Assembly: GCF_022879575.1 (NCBI RefSeq)
Contig: NZ_CP084260.1
Coordinates: 1,302,001-1,366,000, forward strand
Reading direction: 5' to 3'
Origin: Caballeronia sp. SL2Y3
GTDB lineage: Bacteria; Pseudomonadota; Gammaproteobacteria; Burkholderiales; Burkholderiaceae
DNA length: 64,000 nucleotides
Shown in pieces: positions 52,002 to 61,697 of the stretch (its first letter is position 1; the number at the start of each line of letters is the position of its first letter). Position numbers and translations under genes: made by a program. The notes under the pieces are model-generated. The model was not told the DNA's origin. It worked only from the letters and a program-made list of their open reading frames with translations, and did not search any database.

Positions 52002-52472
52002 TCACTGGCTCGTCGTTTTTACTTTGGTCGGAGGAACGGGGTCCGGCACGCGCGACGGCCGCCGCAATGCGCGCTTGATGCCGCCGATCACGATGCCAAC
52101 GGCAAGCAGAAACGCCGCCGGCACGACCCAATAGCCGATGAAGGCGTGCCACAGATAGTCGGCGAGCGTCGCCTTGCGATGCGCGTATTCGTCGAGCGCT
52201 TCCTGATGACGGCGGGCGTTGGCCTTTAGAACATCGGCGGGGCAGCCGGCTGCGCGCGCTTCGTCCGGCGCGCCGTGGCAACGGGCGGCGGCGCCCGCGG
52301 ACCGCTGTGCATCGGTGAGTTCCCAGGTCGAGAGCGCCTTCTGAAGATCGACCGTGTTGTAGGCCATTTCCTCGCGCACCTCGTTGACCGCGACGATCAT
52401 CACGGGCACGGCCCAGAAGGTGATCGTCACGAGCCACCGGCGGAACCAGCGGTTCTTGTATCTCCATGCCAT
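52002..52472 (-). CDS. Two-pass membrane protein, function unknown
   Basis: A 156-residue protein with two membrane segments (about residues 13-32 and 108-130). Between them lies a soluble segment containing two Cys (RCHGAP and AAGCPADV). The C-terminal tail is basic (KRALRRPSR). The ATG at 52472 with GGAGG seven bases upstream is preferred over one ten codons earlier. No family is recognised. It is bounded by the SYLF gene and psiF without evident operon. Confidence 0.7.
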   Translation of the reverse strand: MAWRYKNRWFRRWLVTITFWAVPVMIVAVNEVREEMAYNTVDLQKALSTWELTDAQRSAGAAARCHGAPDEARAAGCPADVLKANARRHQEALDEYAHRKATLADYLWHAFIGYWVVPAAFLLAVGIVIGGIKRALRRPSRVPDPVPPTKVKTTSQ

Positions 52473-52695
52473 CCGATGCCTCCATGCGAGGCTTGTCGCC
52501 ACGCTTGACGAGCGGCGGCCGATGGCGTGTTTCTTGTATTCGTGAAGGGCCGCCTTCGCGCCATCTTATGAGAAAAAGACGGCGGTGCGAAACACTTGCT
52601 TGGGTGCAGTGCAATATGTACGGAGAGGAGGGCAGACTGGACGCGCCGCATGCGATCGACGCGGCGCGAATCAGACGATGCGGCCCGCGCCGCGA

Positions 52696-52998
52696 TCAGC
52701 CCTTGCTGCTGAGACAACTCTTCATGAACGCCTTGCGGTCGTCGCCCTTCTTGCCGGATGCCTGGCTGTTGCACGCAGTCATGCGCTGCTGCTGGGTCAT
52801 CGGCGCGGAGGCGGCGGAGGCGGCGGGCGTGGCGGACAGGCAACTCTTCATGAACGCCTTGCGGTCGTCGCCTTTCTTGTCGCTTGCCTGCTTGTTGCAG
52901 TCGCTCATCTTCGACTGCTGGCTATTGGCCGCGAAAGCCGTATGCGCGCCCAGCGTAAGACTCAAAACAGCGATAAGGGCAGTGGCTCGGATGGTCAT
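52696..52998 (-). CDS. PsiF repeat family exported protein
   Basis: A 100-residue secreted protein. The signal peptide covers about residues 1-24. Two PsiF repeats follow, at about 31-55 and 73-97, each with a paired Cys (Cys34/Cys53 and Cys76/Cys95) around a nearly identical core KKGDDRKAFMKSCLS. PsiF in E. coli is phosphate-starvation induced; its function is unknown. The ATG at 52998 has AGGGAG upstream. Confidence 0.9.
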   Translation of the reverse strand: MTIRATALIAVLSLTLGAHTAFAANSQQSKMSDCNKQASDKKGDDRKAFMKSCLSATPAASAASAPMTQQQRMTACNSQASGKKGDDRKAFMKSCLSSKG

Positions 52999-53226
52999 GT
53001 GACGCTCCCTGAGTGATTGACGATTCTTCTTGAATGCGCGAGTTTCGACGTCTCGCTCGCGCATTATGGCAAAGCAGGTTTCAACTGAGTGTGCGATAAG
53101 GTTAAATCTTCGAGTTGATCCATTGACCGCCGCGCCGCCGCCTTGCAACGCGCTTTCGCCGGCGAGCGGACGCAGTGTTCGTCATCCGGTTGCTTCGATC
53201 CTTCATCCCAAGACAGGAGCCGCTTC

Positions 53227-53508
53227 ATGTCCACACCGCTCGCCGATCACTACAAGGGCTTCGCTATCCACGTGCAGGCCATGCGCCGCGCGAAAGAGCG
53301 TGACGAGCCGGATGACGGCCCGCGCCACTTCGACATCTTCGTGACCATTTCGCGCGACGCGGCCGGCGAGAGCGGCCGCTCCGCCATGTTCGGCGTGCCG
53401 GAGCAGGCGCCGTTCGAAAGCCCGATCGATGCGACGCGCGCCGGCATCGACTATGGCCGCAAGATCATCGACAACGAGATCGAGGGCCAGTCCGTCGCCG
53501 ATCTCTGA
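53227..53508 (+). CDS. Small conserved-looking protein of unknown function
   Basis: A 93-residue soluble protein beginning MSTPLADHYKGFAIHVQ, with a beta-rich middle (HFDIFVTISRD) and a helical C-terminus (GIDYGRKIIDNEIEG). AGGAG precedes the ATG at 53227. The pattern resembles small cytoplasmic Burkholderia proteins without assigned function. No motif suggests an enzyme. Confidence 0.7.
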   Translation: MSTPLADHYKGFAIHVQAMRRAKERDEPDDGPRHFDIFVTISRDAAGESGRSAMFGVPEQAPFESPIDATRAGIDYGRKIIDNEIEGQSVADL

Positions 53509-53619
53509 GCGCCTGCGGCTGGCGCCGAACGCGCGCAAGACCACATTGCGCGTGCGTCCGAAGCGCCCAGTGCACGTTAGCCCGATTGACCGCGCGCCTC
53601 CCACGAACGAGAATCGACG

Positions 53620-53638
53620 GCGGCAAACGTTGAACCGC
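53620..53638 (+). promoter_or_regulatory. Candidate LacI-family (RbsR) operator upstream of rbsB
   Basis: The 19 bases GCGGCAAACGTTGAACCGC form an imperfect palindrome with outer arms GCGG/CCGC and an AACGTT core, 50 bp before the rbsB start. This is where an RbsR operator would be expected. The centre is offset by one base, so the match is only suggestive. Confidence 0.35.
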
Positions 53639-53687
53639 CCACGTTTCGCGTGCGCACAAATCAATCAAAACACTGGAGGAGAACCGC

Positions 53688-54650
53688 ATGAAGTCAGCCA
53701 TTCGCCGTCGCGTCCTGTCAGCCGCCGTCGCGCTCGTTGCGTGCAGCGCGCTGCCTTTTGCCGCATCGCCCGCGTTCGCGCAGAGCGCCGGCAAGCCCAA
53801 GGTCGCGCTCGTGATGAAGTCGCTCGCCAACGAGTTCTTCCTCACGATGGAAAACGGCGCGAAAGACTATCAGCAGCACAACGCCGACAAGTTCGACCTC
53901 ATCACCAACGGCATCAAGGATGAAACCGATACGGCCGCGCAGATCCGCATCGTCGAGCAGATGATCGTCTCGAAGGTGAATGCGCTCGTCATCGCGCCGG
54001 CGGATTCGAAGGCGCTCGTGCCGGTCATCAAGAAGGCGGCGGACGCGGGCATCGTCGTCGTGAATATCGACAATCGGCTCGATCAGGACGTGCTCAAGTC
54101 GAAGGATCTGAACGTGCCGTTCGTCGGCCCCGACAACCGCAAGGGCGCGCGCCAGGTCGGCGACTATCTCGCCAAGCGCCTGAAGAAGGGCGACGAAGTC
54201 GGCATCATCGAGGGCGTTTCCACGACGACCAACGCGCAGCAGCGCACGGCCGGCTTCAAGGACGCGATGGACGCGGCCGGCATGAAGGTGGTCGCGCTTC
54301 AGTCCGGCGACTGGGAAATCGACAAGGGCAACGCCGTCGCGTCGCAGATTCTCAACGCGAACCCGAACGTCAAGGCGCTGCTCTGCGGCAACGACAACAT
54401 GGCCATCGGCGCGGTGTCGGCGGTGCGCGCGGCGGGCAAGGCCGGCAAGGTGCAGGTGGTCGGCTACGACAACATCAACGCCATCAAGCCGATGCTGAAG
54501 GACGGCCGCGTGCTCGCCACCGCGGATCAATACGCGGCGAAGCAGGCGGTGTTCGGCATCGACGTGGCGCTCAAGGCCATTTCCGGGCACAAGAAGCAGT
54601 CGGAGCTCTCGACCGTGGTGGAAACGCCCGTCGATCTCGTGACGAAGTAA
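53688..54650 (+). CDS. rbsB: Ribose ABC transporter, periplasmic binding protein
   Basis: A 320-residue sugar-binding protein. The signal peptide spans about residues 1-31 (ending SPAFAQ). The type I periplasmic-binding fold shows KPKVALVMKSLANEFFLTME, ITNGIKDETDTAAQIRIVEQM, VPFVGPDNRKGARQVGDYL and LLCGNDNMAIGAVSAVR. It delivers ribose (or a related pentose) to the RbsAC permease. A GGAGGAG site precedes the ATG. It is the first gene of the rbsBACRK cluster. Confidence 0.93.
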   Translation: MKSAIRRRVLSAAVALVACSALPFAASPAFAQSAGKPKVALVMKSLANEFFLTMENGAKDYQQHNADKFDLITNGIKDETDTAAQIRIVEQMIVSKVNALVIAPADSKALVPVIKKAADAGIVVVNIDNRLDQDVLKSKDLNVPFVGPDNRKGARQVGDYLAKRLKKGDEVGIIEGVSTTTNAQQRTAGFKDAMDAAGMKVVALQSGDWEIDKGNAVASQILNANPNVKALLCGNDNMAIGAVSAVRAAGKAGKVQVVGYDNINAIKPMLKDGRVLATADQYAAKQAVFGIDVALKAISGHKKQSELSTVVETPVDLVTK

Positions 54651-54821
54651 AGCGCAGCGAGCGTTGCGCCGCGAACCGTTCGTCCTCAAGTTCGCGGCCA
54701 TCATGCCGTTAAGATGCACGAGCGCGGTTGATGGACGGCGGAGCGCGCCGGCCGCCGTCCCGCCGCAACGCATGCACAACTTTGCCGAGGATGCACCGAC
54801 CGCCTTGAGCGACCTTACGCC

Positions 54822-56429
54822 ATGATGAAAGACGCGCACGACGCGAGCGTGCTCACCGTCACGGGAATCGGCAAGACCTATGTCGAGCCGGTGCTGGCCG
54901 ACGTATCGCTCGGACTCTCGCCGGGCGAAGTGCTCGCGTTGACGGGCGAGAACGGCGCGGGCAAGAGCACGCTCTCGAAGATCATCGGCGGTCTCACGAA
55001 TCCGAGCACGGGCACGATGACGCTCGCGGGCCAGCCGTACGCCCCGCACAGCCGCACCGAAGCGGAAGCGCTCGGCGTGCGCATGGTGATGCAGGAGCTG
55101 AACCTGCTGCCGACGCTCTCGGTCGCGGAGAACCTCTTCCTCAACCGCCTGCCGCAGAAAGGGCGCCTGAAAATCGGCTGGATCGACCGCAAGCGGCTCG
55201 CCGAGGACGCGCGCCACGCGATGGCGCAAGTCGGGCTCGATGCGATCGACCCGGACACGCTCGTCGGCGATCTCGGCATCGGGCATCAGCAGATGGTCGA
55301 AATCGCGCGCAATCTGATCGGCGATTGCCGCGTGCTGATTCTCGACGAACCCACCGCGATGCTCACCGCACGCGAAGTCGATCTCCTCTTCGAGCAGATC
55401 GCGCGGCTCAAGGCGCGCGGCGTGGCGCTCGTCTATATCTCGCATCGTCTGGAAGAACTGAGGCGCATCGCGGAGCGCGCGGCGGTGCTGCGCGACGGCC
55501 GGCTCGTGCACGTCGGGCCGATGAACGCGCTGACCAGCGACCAGCTCGTCACGCTGATGGTGGGCCGTGAACTGGGCGAACGCATCGACCTCGGCGAGCG
55601 CAAGCTCGGCAGCGTCGCGCTGAAAGTGGACGGCATGACGCGCGCCCCGGCCGTGCGCGATGTGTCGTTCGAAGTGCGCGCGGGCGAGATTTTCGGCATC
55701 AGCGGGCTGATCGGCGCGGGGCGCACGGAACTCATGCGCCTGATCTACGGCGCGGATCGCGCGGACGGCGGCACGGTGTCCGTTTCGCGCGGCGGCGAGG
55801 CACTGCGCCCGGTGAACATCCAGTCGCCGTCGGATGCCGTGAAAAACGGCATCGCGCTCATCACGGAGGACCGCAAGGGCGAGGGCCTGCTGCTCGGCTT
55901 GCCCATCGCCGCGAACGTTTCACTCGGCAATGTGGGCGCGGTGGCGCGTCACGGCGTGATCGACACGCGCCGCGAAGCCGCGCTCGCCGCGCGCCAGATC
56001 GACGCCATGCGCATCCGCACGTCGGGGCCGGCGCAAGCGGTGTCGGAACTATCGGGCGGCAATCAGCAGAAAGTGGTGATCGGCCGCTGGCTCGCCCGCG
56101 ACTGCGCCGTGCTGCTTTTCGACGAACCGACGCGCGGCATCGACGTCGGCGCGAAGTTCGATATTTACGGGCTCATGGGCGCGCTCGCCCGCGAAGGCCG
56201 CGCGCTCGTGGTGGTGTCGAGCGATCTGCGCGAACTGATGCTGATCTGCGACCGGATCGGCGTGATGTCGGCGGGGCGAATGACCGGCGTGTTCGAGCGC
56301 GCGAACTGGACGCAGGATGCGCTGCTCGCGGCGGCGTTCGCCGGCTATGCGAAGCGCGAGGCGATTCTGCACGAGCCGCTCGCGCCCGACGCGAAGCCGC
56401 CCGAACAAGACAATTTGCTGGAGCATTGA
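54822..56429 (+). CDS. rbsA: Ribose ABC transporter, ATP-binding protein (two ATPase domains)
   Basis: A 535-residue double ATPase. The first half has Walker A TGENGAGKSTLSKI and Walker B VLILDEPTAMLTAREV. The second half has a degenerate P-loop (GLIGAGRTELMRLI), signature LSGGNQQKVVIGRWLA, and Walker B VLLFDEPTRGIDVG. This tandem layout is typical of RbsA/MglA-type sugar importers. Its stop directly abuts the rbsC start codon. 171 bp separate it from rbsB. Confidence 0.94.
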   Translation: MMKDAHDASVLTVTGIGKTYVEPVLADVSLGLSPGEVLALTGENGAGKSTLSKIIGGLTNPSTGTMTLAGQPYAPHSRTEAEALGVRMVMQELNLLPTLSVAENLFLNRLPQKGRLKIGWIDRKRLAEDARHAMAQVGLDAIDPDTLVGDLGIGHQQMVEIARNLIGDCRVLILDEPTAMLTAREVDLLFEQIARLKARGVALVYISHRLEELRRIAERAAVLRDGRLVHVGPMNALTSDQLVTLMVGRELGERIDLGERKLGSVALKVDGMTRAPAVRDVSFEVRAGEIFGISGLIGAGRTELMRLIYGADRADGGTVSVSRGGEALRPVNIQSPSDAVKNGIALITEDRKGEGLLLGLPIAANVSLGNVGAVARHGVIDTRREAALAARQIDAMRIRTSGPAQAVSELSGGNQQKVVIGRWLARDCAVLLFDEPTRGIDVGAKFDIYGLMGALAREGRALVVVSSDLRELMLICDRIGVMSAGRMTGVFERANWTQDALLAAAFAGYAKREAILHEPLAPDAKPPEQDNLLEH

Positions 56430-57437
56430 ATGACCGGACAGACCGAAGCGAATCTGCCAGCCGATGCGCCGAAAAGCGGCAAGAACGCGAAAGGCGCGGG
56501 CACGCGCCTGGGCTTTTCCAATTATCTGGGACTGGCCGGCGCGCTCGCCGCGATGATCGCGCTTTTCTCCGTGCTGAGTTCCCACTTTCTGACGTACGAC
56601 ACGTTCAGCACGATCGCGAACCAGATACCGGATCTCGTCGTGATGTCGGTCGGCATGACGTTCGTGCTGATCATCGCGGGCATCGACTTGTCGGTGGGCT
56701 CGGTCCTTGCGCTCGGCGCCTCGGTGGTGAGCGTGGCCGCGCTGAAGTGGCACTGGCCCGCGCTTCCGGCGGCGCTCATCGGACTAGCCGCCGCCGCGCT
56801 GACGGGCACGGTCACGGGACTCGTCACGGTGGCGTGGCGCATTCCGTCGTTCATCGTGTCGCTCGGCGTGCTGGAGGCGGCGCGCGGGCTCGCGTATCAG
56901 ATGACGAACTCGCGCACCGCGTATATCGGCGATGCGTTCGATTTTCTGTCGAATCCGATCGCCTTCGGCATCTCGCTGGCGTTCCTGATTGCGGTCGCGG
57001 TGATGATTCTTGCGCATTGGGTCTTGACCCGGACGATTTTCGGCCGTTATCTGGTAGGCATCGGCACGAACGAGGAAGCGGTGCGGCTCGCGGGTGTCGA
57101 TCCGCGGCCGTACAAGGTCATCGTTTTCGCGCTGATGGGCGCGCTGTCGGGACTGGCCGCGCTGTTCCAGATTTCCCGTCTCGAAGCCGCGGATCCGAAC
57201 GCGGGCGCGGGCGTGGAGCTTCAGGTGATCGCGGCGGTGGTGATCGGCGGAACGAGTCTGATGGGCGGGCGCGGCTCGGTCATCAGCACGTTCTTCGGCG
57301 TTCTCATCATCTCGGTGCTGGCGGCGGGGCTCGCGCAGATCGGCGCGAACGAGCCGACCAAGCGCATCATCACCGGCGCGGTGATCGTGGTCGCGGTGGT
57401 GCTGGATACCTACCGGAGCCGACGCAGGCGCGGTTGA
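56430..57437 (+). CDS. rbsC: Ribose ABC transporter, permease
   Basis: A 335-residue membrane protein with about eight to ten hydrophobic segments. It contains the family motif GIDLSVGSVLALGASVVS and the cytoplasmic loop for ATPase contact GTNEEAVRLAGVDPRPYK. The conserved end GGTSLMGGRGSVISTFFGV is also present. The ATG immediately follows the rbsA stop. The cytoplasmic N-terminus is about 30 residues and polar. Confidence 0.93.
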   Translation: MTGQTEANLPADAPKSGKNAKGAGTRLGFSNYLGLAGALAAMIALFSVLSSHFLTYDTFSTIANQIPDLVVMSVGMTFVLIIAGIDLSVGSVLALGASVVSVAALKWHWPALPAALIGLAAAALTGTVTGLVTVAWRIPSFIVSLGVLEAARGLAYQMTNSRTAYIGDAFDFLSNPIAFGISLAFLIAVAVMILAHWVLTRTIFGRYLVGIGTNEEAVRLAGVDPRPYKVIVFALMGALSGLAALFQISRLEAADPNAGAGVELQVIAAVVIGGTSLMGGRGSVISTFFGVLIISVLAAGLAQIGANEPTKRIITGAVIVVAVVLDTYRSRRRRG

Positions 57438-57657
57438 CAGAGCAGAGGGCAGAGGGCAGCAGGCAGCACGTCGGTGCCTCGCAACGGGGTGGGCGGCGAC
57501 GTTAAACATGAGCGCAGTCAAATAGAGATGACCGGGCAGTCGCTTCGCCGTCAAGAGCGGCGAGCGTAAGGAAAGCGGCCGGGCGCGTGAGGGCCGCGCG
57601 AGAGGACGTTTCCGGTCAATAAAAGAAGTTGGACCAAAGCAAAGCGAAGGACGATGT
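57438..57657 (+). other. 220-bp gap between rbsC and rbsR
   Basis: No gene was recognised. It contains a short direct repeat GCAGAGGGCAGAGGGCAG just after rbsC and an AT-richer part before rbsR (CAATAAAAGAAGTT). An internal promoter for rbsR-rbsK may lie here. Confidence 0.4.
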
Positions 57658-58707
57658 ATGGCGACGATCAAGGACGTGGCAGCCATTGCTGGGGTGTCGT
57701 TTACGACGGTGTCCCACGTAGTGAACAATTCAAGGCCGGTGTCGGCCGACGTGCGGGCGAAGGTCGAGCGCGCGATCCGCGAGCTGGACTACGTGCCGTC
57801 GGCAGTGGCGCGCTCGCTCAAGGCGAAGTCCACGGCGACCATCGGGCTGCTCGTGCCGAACGCGACGAATCCGTACTTCGCCGAACTGGCGCGCGGGGTC
57901 GAGGACGGCTGCGCGAAAAACGGCTACTGCGTCTTCTTCTGCAACTCGGACGACGATCCGGGCAAGCAGCGCAACTATCTGCGCGTCTTGCAGGAAAAGC
58001 GCATCGACGGCCTCGTGATCGCATCGGCGGGCGAGGACGCGGTGCTCGCGCAGTGTCTGGCGGGCGCGCGCGAGCCGCTCGTGATCGTGGACCGCAACAT
58101 CGAGGGCGTCTCGGCGGACCTCGTGCAGATCGACCACGAGAAAGGCGCGTATATCGCGACGAAGCATCTGCTGGAAACGGGGCATTCGGAGATCGGCTGC
58201 ATCACCGGGCCGGTGGCGACAGCGGTGAGCGCCATGCGCCTGCACGGCTTTATCCGCGCAATGGCCGAGCGCGGCGTCGAGATCGAGCCGAACGCGATTG
58301 TCCAGAGCGACTTTTCCGCGACGGGCGGTTATGCTGCGGCCTCGCAGCTTTTCGACGCGATGAAGCCGACCGCGATCTTCGCGTGCAACGACATGATGGG
58401 CATCGGCGCGCTGCGGGCGGCGGCCGAGCGCAAGATTCGCGTGCCGGACGATTGCTCGATCATCGGCTTCGACGATGTCGAATTGTCGCGCTACACGTAT
58501 CCGGCGCTTTCGACGGTCGGCCAGTCGGTGCGCGCGCTCGGCGAGATGGCGGCGCAGACGCTGATTGAGCGCATCGTCGGCAAGCTCGGCGGCACGACGC
58601 GCCGCCGCGTGGTGCCGCCGCGTCTCGTGCTGCGCGAATCCACGGCGGTCGTGCCCGAGTCGCGCTGCGCCGAGAGCGGCGCAGTGGCAGACGCCAGAGC
58701 GGAATAA
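57658..58707 (+). CDS. rbsR: LacI-family transcriptional regulator of ribose use
   Basis: A 349-residue LacI/GalR regulator. The N-terminal helix-turn-helix is at about residues 2-25 (TIKDVAAIAGVSFTTVSHVV), with the hinge SRPVSADVRAKVERAI. The effector domain follows (ATIGLLVPNATNPYFAEL, FACNDMMGIGALRAA, ALSTVGQSVRALGEMAA). Its place between rbsC and rbsK indicates control of the rbs genes, with ribose as likely inducer. The Glu/Ala-rich tail is short. Confidence 0.92.
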   Translation: MATIKDVAAIAGVSFTTVSHVVNNSRPVSADVRAKVERAIRELDYVPSAVARSLKAKSTATIGLLVPNATNPYFAELARGVEDGCAKNGYCVFFCNSDDDPGKQRNYLRVLQEKRIDGLVIASAGEDAVLAQCLAGAREPLVIVDRNIEGVSADLVQIDHEKGAYIATKHLLETGHSEIGCITGPVATAVSAMRLHGFIRAMAERGVEIEPNAIVQSDFSATGGYAAASQLFDAMKPTAIFACNDMMGIGALRAAAERKIRVPDDCSIIGFDDVELSRYTYPALSTVGQSVRALGEMAAQTLIERIVGKLGGTTRRRVVPPRLVLRESTAVVPESRCAESGAVADARAE

Positions 58708-58741
58708 CGCGGACTAACAACCACAGCAGGATTTCATCGCG

Positions 58742-59686
58742 ATGAGCGACAACGCAACGAGTGAAGCAGGCACGCGCGGGCGCGTGGTGGTGGTCGGCAG
58801 TCTCAACATGGACCTCGTCGCGCGCGCGCCGCGCCTGCCCAAGCCGGGCGAAACTCTCGCCGGCTCCGCTTTCGTGCAGGCGCCGGGCGGCAAGGGCGCG
58901 AATCAGGCGGTGGCGGCCGCGCGTCTCGGCGCGCAGGTCGCGATGGTCGGCTGCGTCGGCGGCGACGCGAACGGCGCGACGCTGCGCGCGGGCCTCGAAG
59001 CGGAAGGCATCGACTGCGCGGCGCTCGCGACGAGCGCGGATGCGCCGACGGGCGTCGCGCTCATCATCGTGGACGACGCGAGCCAGAATGCGATCGTCAT
59101 CGTCGCGGGCAGCAACGCGCAGGTCACGCCTGCGGTCATCGACGAACAGGACGCGCTGCTCGCACGCGCCGATGTCATCGTCTGCCAGCTCGAAACGCCG
59201 CCGGAAACCGTGCGCGCGGCGCTGGCCGCGGGCCGCCGGCTCGGCCGCACGACGATTCTCAATCCCGCGCCTGCGGCGAGCACGCTGCCCGCCGACTGGT
59301 TCGCGCTCATCGACTATCTGATTCCGAACGAACTGGAAGCCGCGACGCTTTCGGGTATCGCCATCGCGACGCCCGACGATGCGCGCCGCGCCGCCCGCGC
59401 GCTCAAGGAGAAGGGCGCGCGCAACGTGATCGTCACGCTCGGCGCGCAGGGCGTGTTCGCGCTGCTGGGAGACGACAGCGACGGCCAGCATCTGCCGTCG
59501 CCGAAGGTCGAGGCCGTCGACACGACCGCCGCCGGCGATACGTTCATCGGCGGGTTCACGGCGGAACTGGCGCGCGGCAGCGCCGTCGCGGACGCGATCG
59601 CCTTCGGTCAACGCGCCGCCGCGCTCGCCGTCACGCGCGAGGGCGCGCAGCCGTCCATTCCGCGACGCGGCGAAATCGCAGCATAA
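58742..59686 (+). CDS. rbsK: Ribokinase
   Basis: A 314-residue PfkB-family kinase making ribose 5-phosphate. It begins VVVVGSLNMDLVARAPRLPK, and shows the N-terminal signature GGKGANQAVAAARLGA and the substrate region NPAPAAS. The C-terminal signature DTTAAGDTFIGGF holds the catalytic Asp. It starts 34 bp after rbsR and ends the cluster. No rbsD (mutarotase) is present. Confidence 0.94.
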   Translation: MSDNATSEAGTRGRVVVVGSLNMDLVARAPRLPKPGETLAGSAFVQAPGGKGANQAVAAARLGAQVAMVGCVGGDANGATLRAGLEAEGIDCAALATSADAPTGVALIIVDDASQNAIVIVAGSNAQVTPAVIDEQDALLARADVIVCQLETPPETVRAALAAGRRLGRTTILNPAPAASTLPADWFALIDYLIPNELEAATLSGIAIATPDDARRAARALKEKGARNVIVTLGAQGVFALLGDDSDGQHLPSPKVEAVDTTAAGDTFIGGFTAELARGSAVADAIAFGQRAAALAVTREGAQPSIPRRGEIAA

Positions 59687-59875
59687 GTTTTCAACATGTG
59701 CTGAATAACGGCGCGCGCAACGCGTCGTTTTCCCTATCAGGGAAAGAACCTTCTCAAGTCCCGTAGCTTGCATGCCGTTTACATCCATAGCGGCTGCGCA
59801 GGTGCGCGTCCGCCCGATCGCGGTTTAACGCGTCACCACGCCCGCGCACATTCGAATCGGCATCAGGACACATCC

Positions 59876-61567
59876 ATGAAAAAGGCTTTGACGATCAAGG
59901 CACGCATCGGCATCTCGATGGCGTTTCTCGGCGCGCTGCTCATCGCTATCGGCGCACTGGGGCTCGCGGGCATGGGCCGCACGAACGAGGCTTTCCTCGA
60001 CACGTACTCGGTGCAGATGCCGGGCGCCATCGCGGTGGGCAACAGCGAAATGTACGCGGCGCGCGAACGGCTCGTGTTCGACCGCGCGGCGCTGCTTGCC
60101 GGCACGGCCGAGGTGGCCGCGACCATCGAGCGTTCGCGCATGATGCGTGAGCGCGCCGACGCCTTCTGGAAGAACTACATGTCGCTGCCGCAGACGCCCG
60201 ACGAGCGTCGTCTTGCCGACGCGTCGCAGGACAAGCGGCTCGCGCTTCAACGCGCCGTCGACAAGGGACTGGCGGCCGTCACGGCGGACGACCGCACGGG
60301 CATGATTGCAGCGGCCAAGGCGATGCAGGCGGCCTACAACGAGCTCGCCAACGCAAACGACGCGCTGCGCTCGTTTCTCACCGAGGCCTCGAAGAAGAGC
60401 TACGAAGACGCGCAGAGCCGCTATTCGTGGTTCCGCGCGCTGAGTCTTTCGGCCATTGCGCTCGGCCTCGCGGCGGCGGCGTTCGCGTGGGTCGCGTTGC
60501 GGCGCGCCATCGGGCGGCCGCTCGAAGCCGCGCTCGCGCATTTCGAAGCCATCGCCGCCGGCGATCTGCGCCGCGACGTGGTCGTGACCTCGCGCGACGA
60601 AATGGGCCTTCTGCTCGAAGGCCTCGCGAAGATGCGCGCGAGTCTGCTGACGACGGTTCGCACGGTGCGCTCGGGCAGCGAATCGATCGCGTCGGCCACG
60701 CAGCAGATCGCGGCGGGCAACACCGATCTGTCGTCGCGCACCGAGGAACAGGCGTCCGCGTTGCAGGAAACGGCATCGAGCATGGAGGAACTGACGAGCA
60801 CGGTGCGCCAGAACGCCGATAACGCGCGTCAGGCCAGCACGCTTGCCGCCAACGCGTCGGAGATTGCGGGCAAGGGCAGCGCCGTCGTCACGCAAGTGGT
60901 GGATACGATGGGCGAAATCAGCCGCAGCTCGGCCAAGATCGCGGACATCATCGCGATCATCGAAGGCATCGCTTTCCAGACCAACATTCTCGCGCTCAAC
61001 GCGGCCGTCGAAGCGGCGCGCGCGGGCGAAGAAGGGCGCGGCTTCGCGGTCGTGGCAGGCGAAGTGCGCAATCTCGCGCAGCGTTCGTCGACGGCGGCGA
61101 AGGAAATCAAGGAGTTGATCGACACTTCGGTCGCGCGCGTGCAGTCGGGCACCACGCTCGTTGACGAAGCGGGCCGCACGATGAACGAGATCATCGGCGC
61201 GGTGCGACGCGTGACCGACATCATGGGCGAGATCGCGGCGGCGTCGGCGGAGCAGACGACCGGCATCGAGCAGGTCTCGCGCGCCGTCACGCAGATGGAC
61301 GAAGTCACGCAGCAGAACGCGGCGCTCGTGGAAGAAGCGGCGGCGGCGGCGCAGTCGCTTGAAGATCAGGCCGCGCGCCTGCGTCAGGCGGTCGCAGTGT
61401 TTCAAGTGACTGAAGGCGCGGGGCTTGCTGCTTCTTCCGTGCAAGTCCCGGCCACCGTATCCGCGAAGCCGAAGCGCGTCGCGCCGCCTGTGGCAACTAC
61501 GAAGCCCGTAGCGACCGCGAAGCCCGCCGCATTGTCGACGGCGGGAGGCGACTGGGAGACGTTCTGA
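59876..61567 (+). CDS. Methyl-accepting chemotaxis protein with CheR-type tail
   Basis: A 563-residue chemoreceptor. The first membrane segment (about 11-33) is followed by a four-helix periplasmic ligand domain of the Tar type (about 35-190). A second membrane segment (about 195-215) and HAMP follow. The signalling domain has the hairpin tip [29 protein letters not shown] split here as [18 protein letters not shown]. The C-terminus ends DWETF, close to the NWETF pentapeptide that tethers CheR/CheB. The ATG at 59876 gives a short basic cytoplasmic start. No che genes are adjacent; the ligand is unknown. Confidence 0.94.
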   Translation: MKKALTIKARIGISMAFLGALLIAIGALGLAGMGRTNEAFLDTYSVQMPGAIAVGNSEMYAARERLVFDRAALLAGTAEVAATIERSRMMRERADAFWKNYMSLPQTPDERRLADASQDKRLALQRAVDKGLAAVTADDRTGMIAAAKAMQAAYNELANANDALRSFLTEASKKSYEDAQSRYSWFRALSLSAIALGLAAAAFAWVALRRAIGRPLEAALAHFEAIAAGDLRRDVVVTSRDEMGLLLEGLAKMRASLLTTVRTVRSGSESIASATQQIAAGNTDLSSRTEEQASALQETASSMEELTSTVRQNADNARQASTLAANASEIAGKGSAVVTQVVDTMGEISRSSAKIADIIAIIEGIAFQTNILALNAAVEAARAGEEGRGFAVVAGEVRNLAQRSSTAAKEIKELIDTSVARVQSGTTLVDEAGRTMNEIIGAVRRVTDIMGEIAAASAEQTTGIEQVSRAVTQMDEVTQQNAALVEEAAAAAQSLEDQAARLRQAVAVFQVTEGAGLAASSVQVPATVSAKPKRVAPPVATTKPVATAKPAALSTAGGDWETF

Positions 61568-61697
61568 CGCTTTGATGCCGTTGCCCGCATTGCGCGTATG
61601 CAGGACATTGCATCACGCGGGCAACGTGAAGCACCTCCGGTCCGGTAACCCGTACACTGACGACACTGCGCGTCACCATTCACACGAGGGGATCGAC

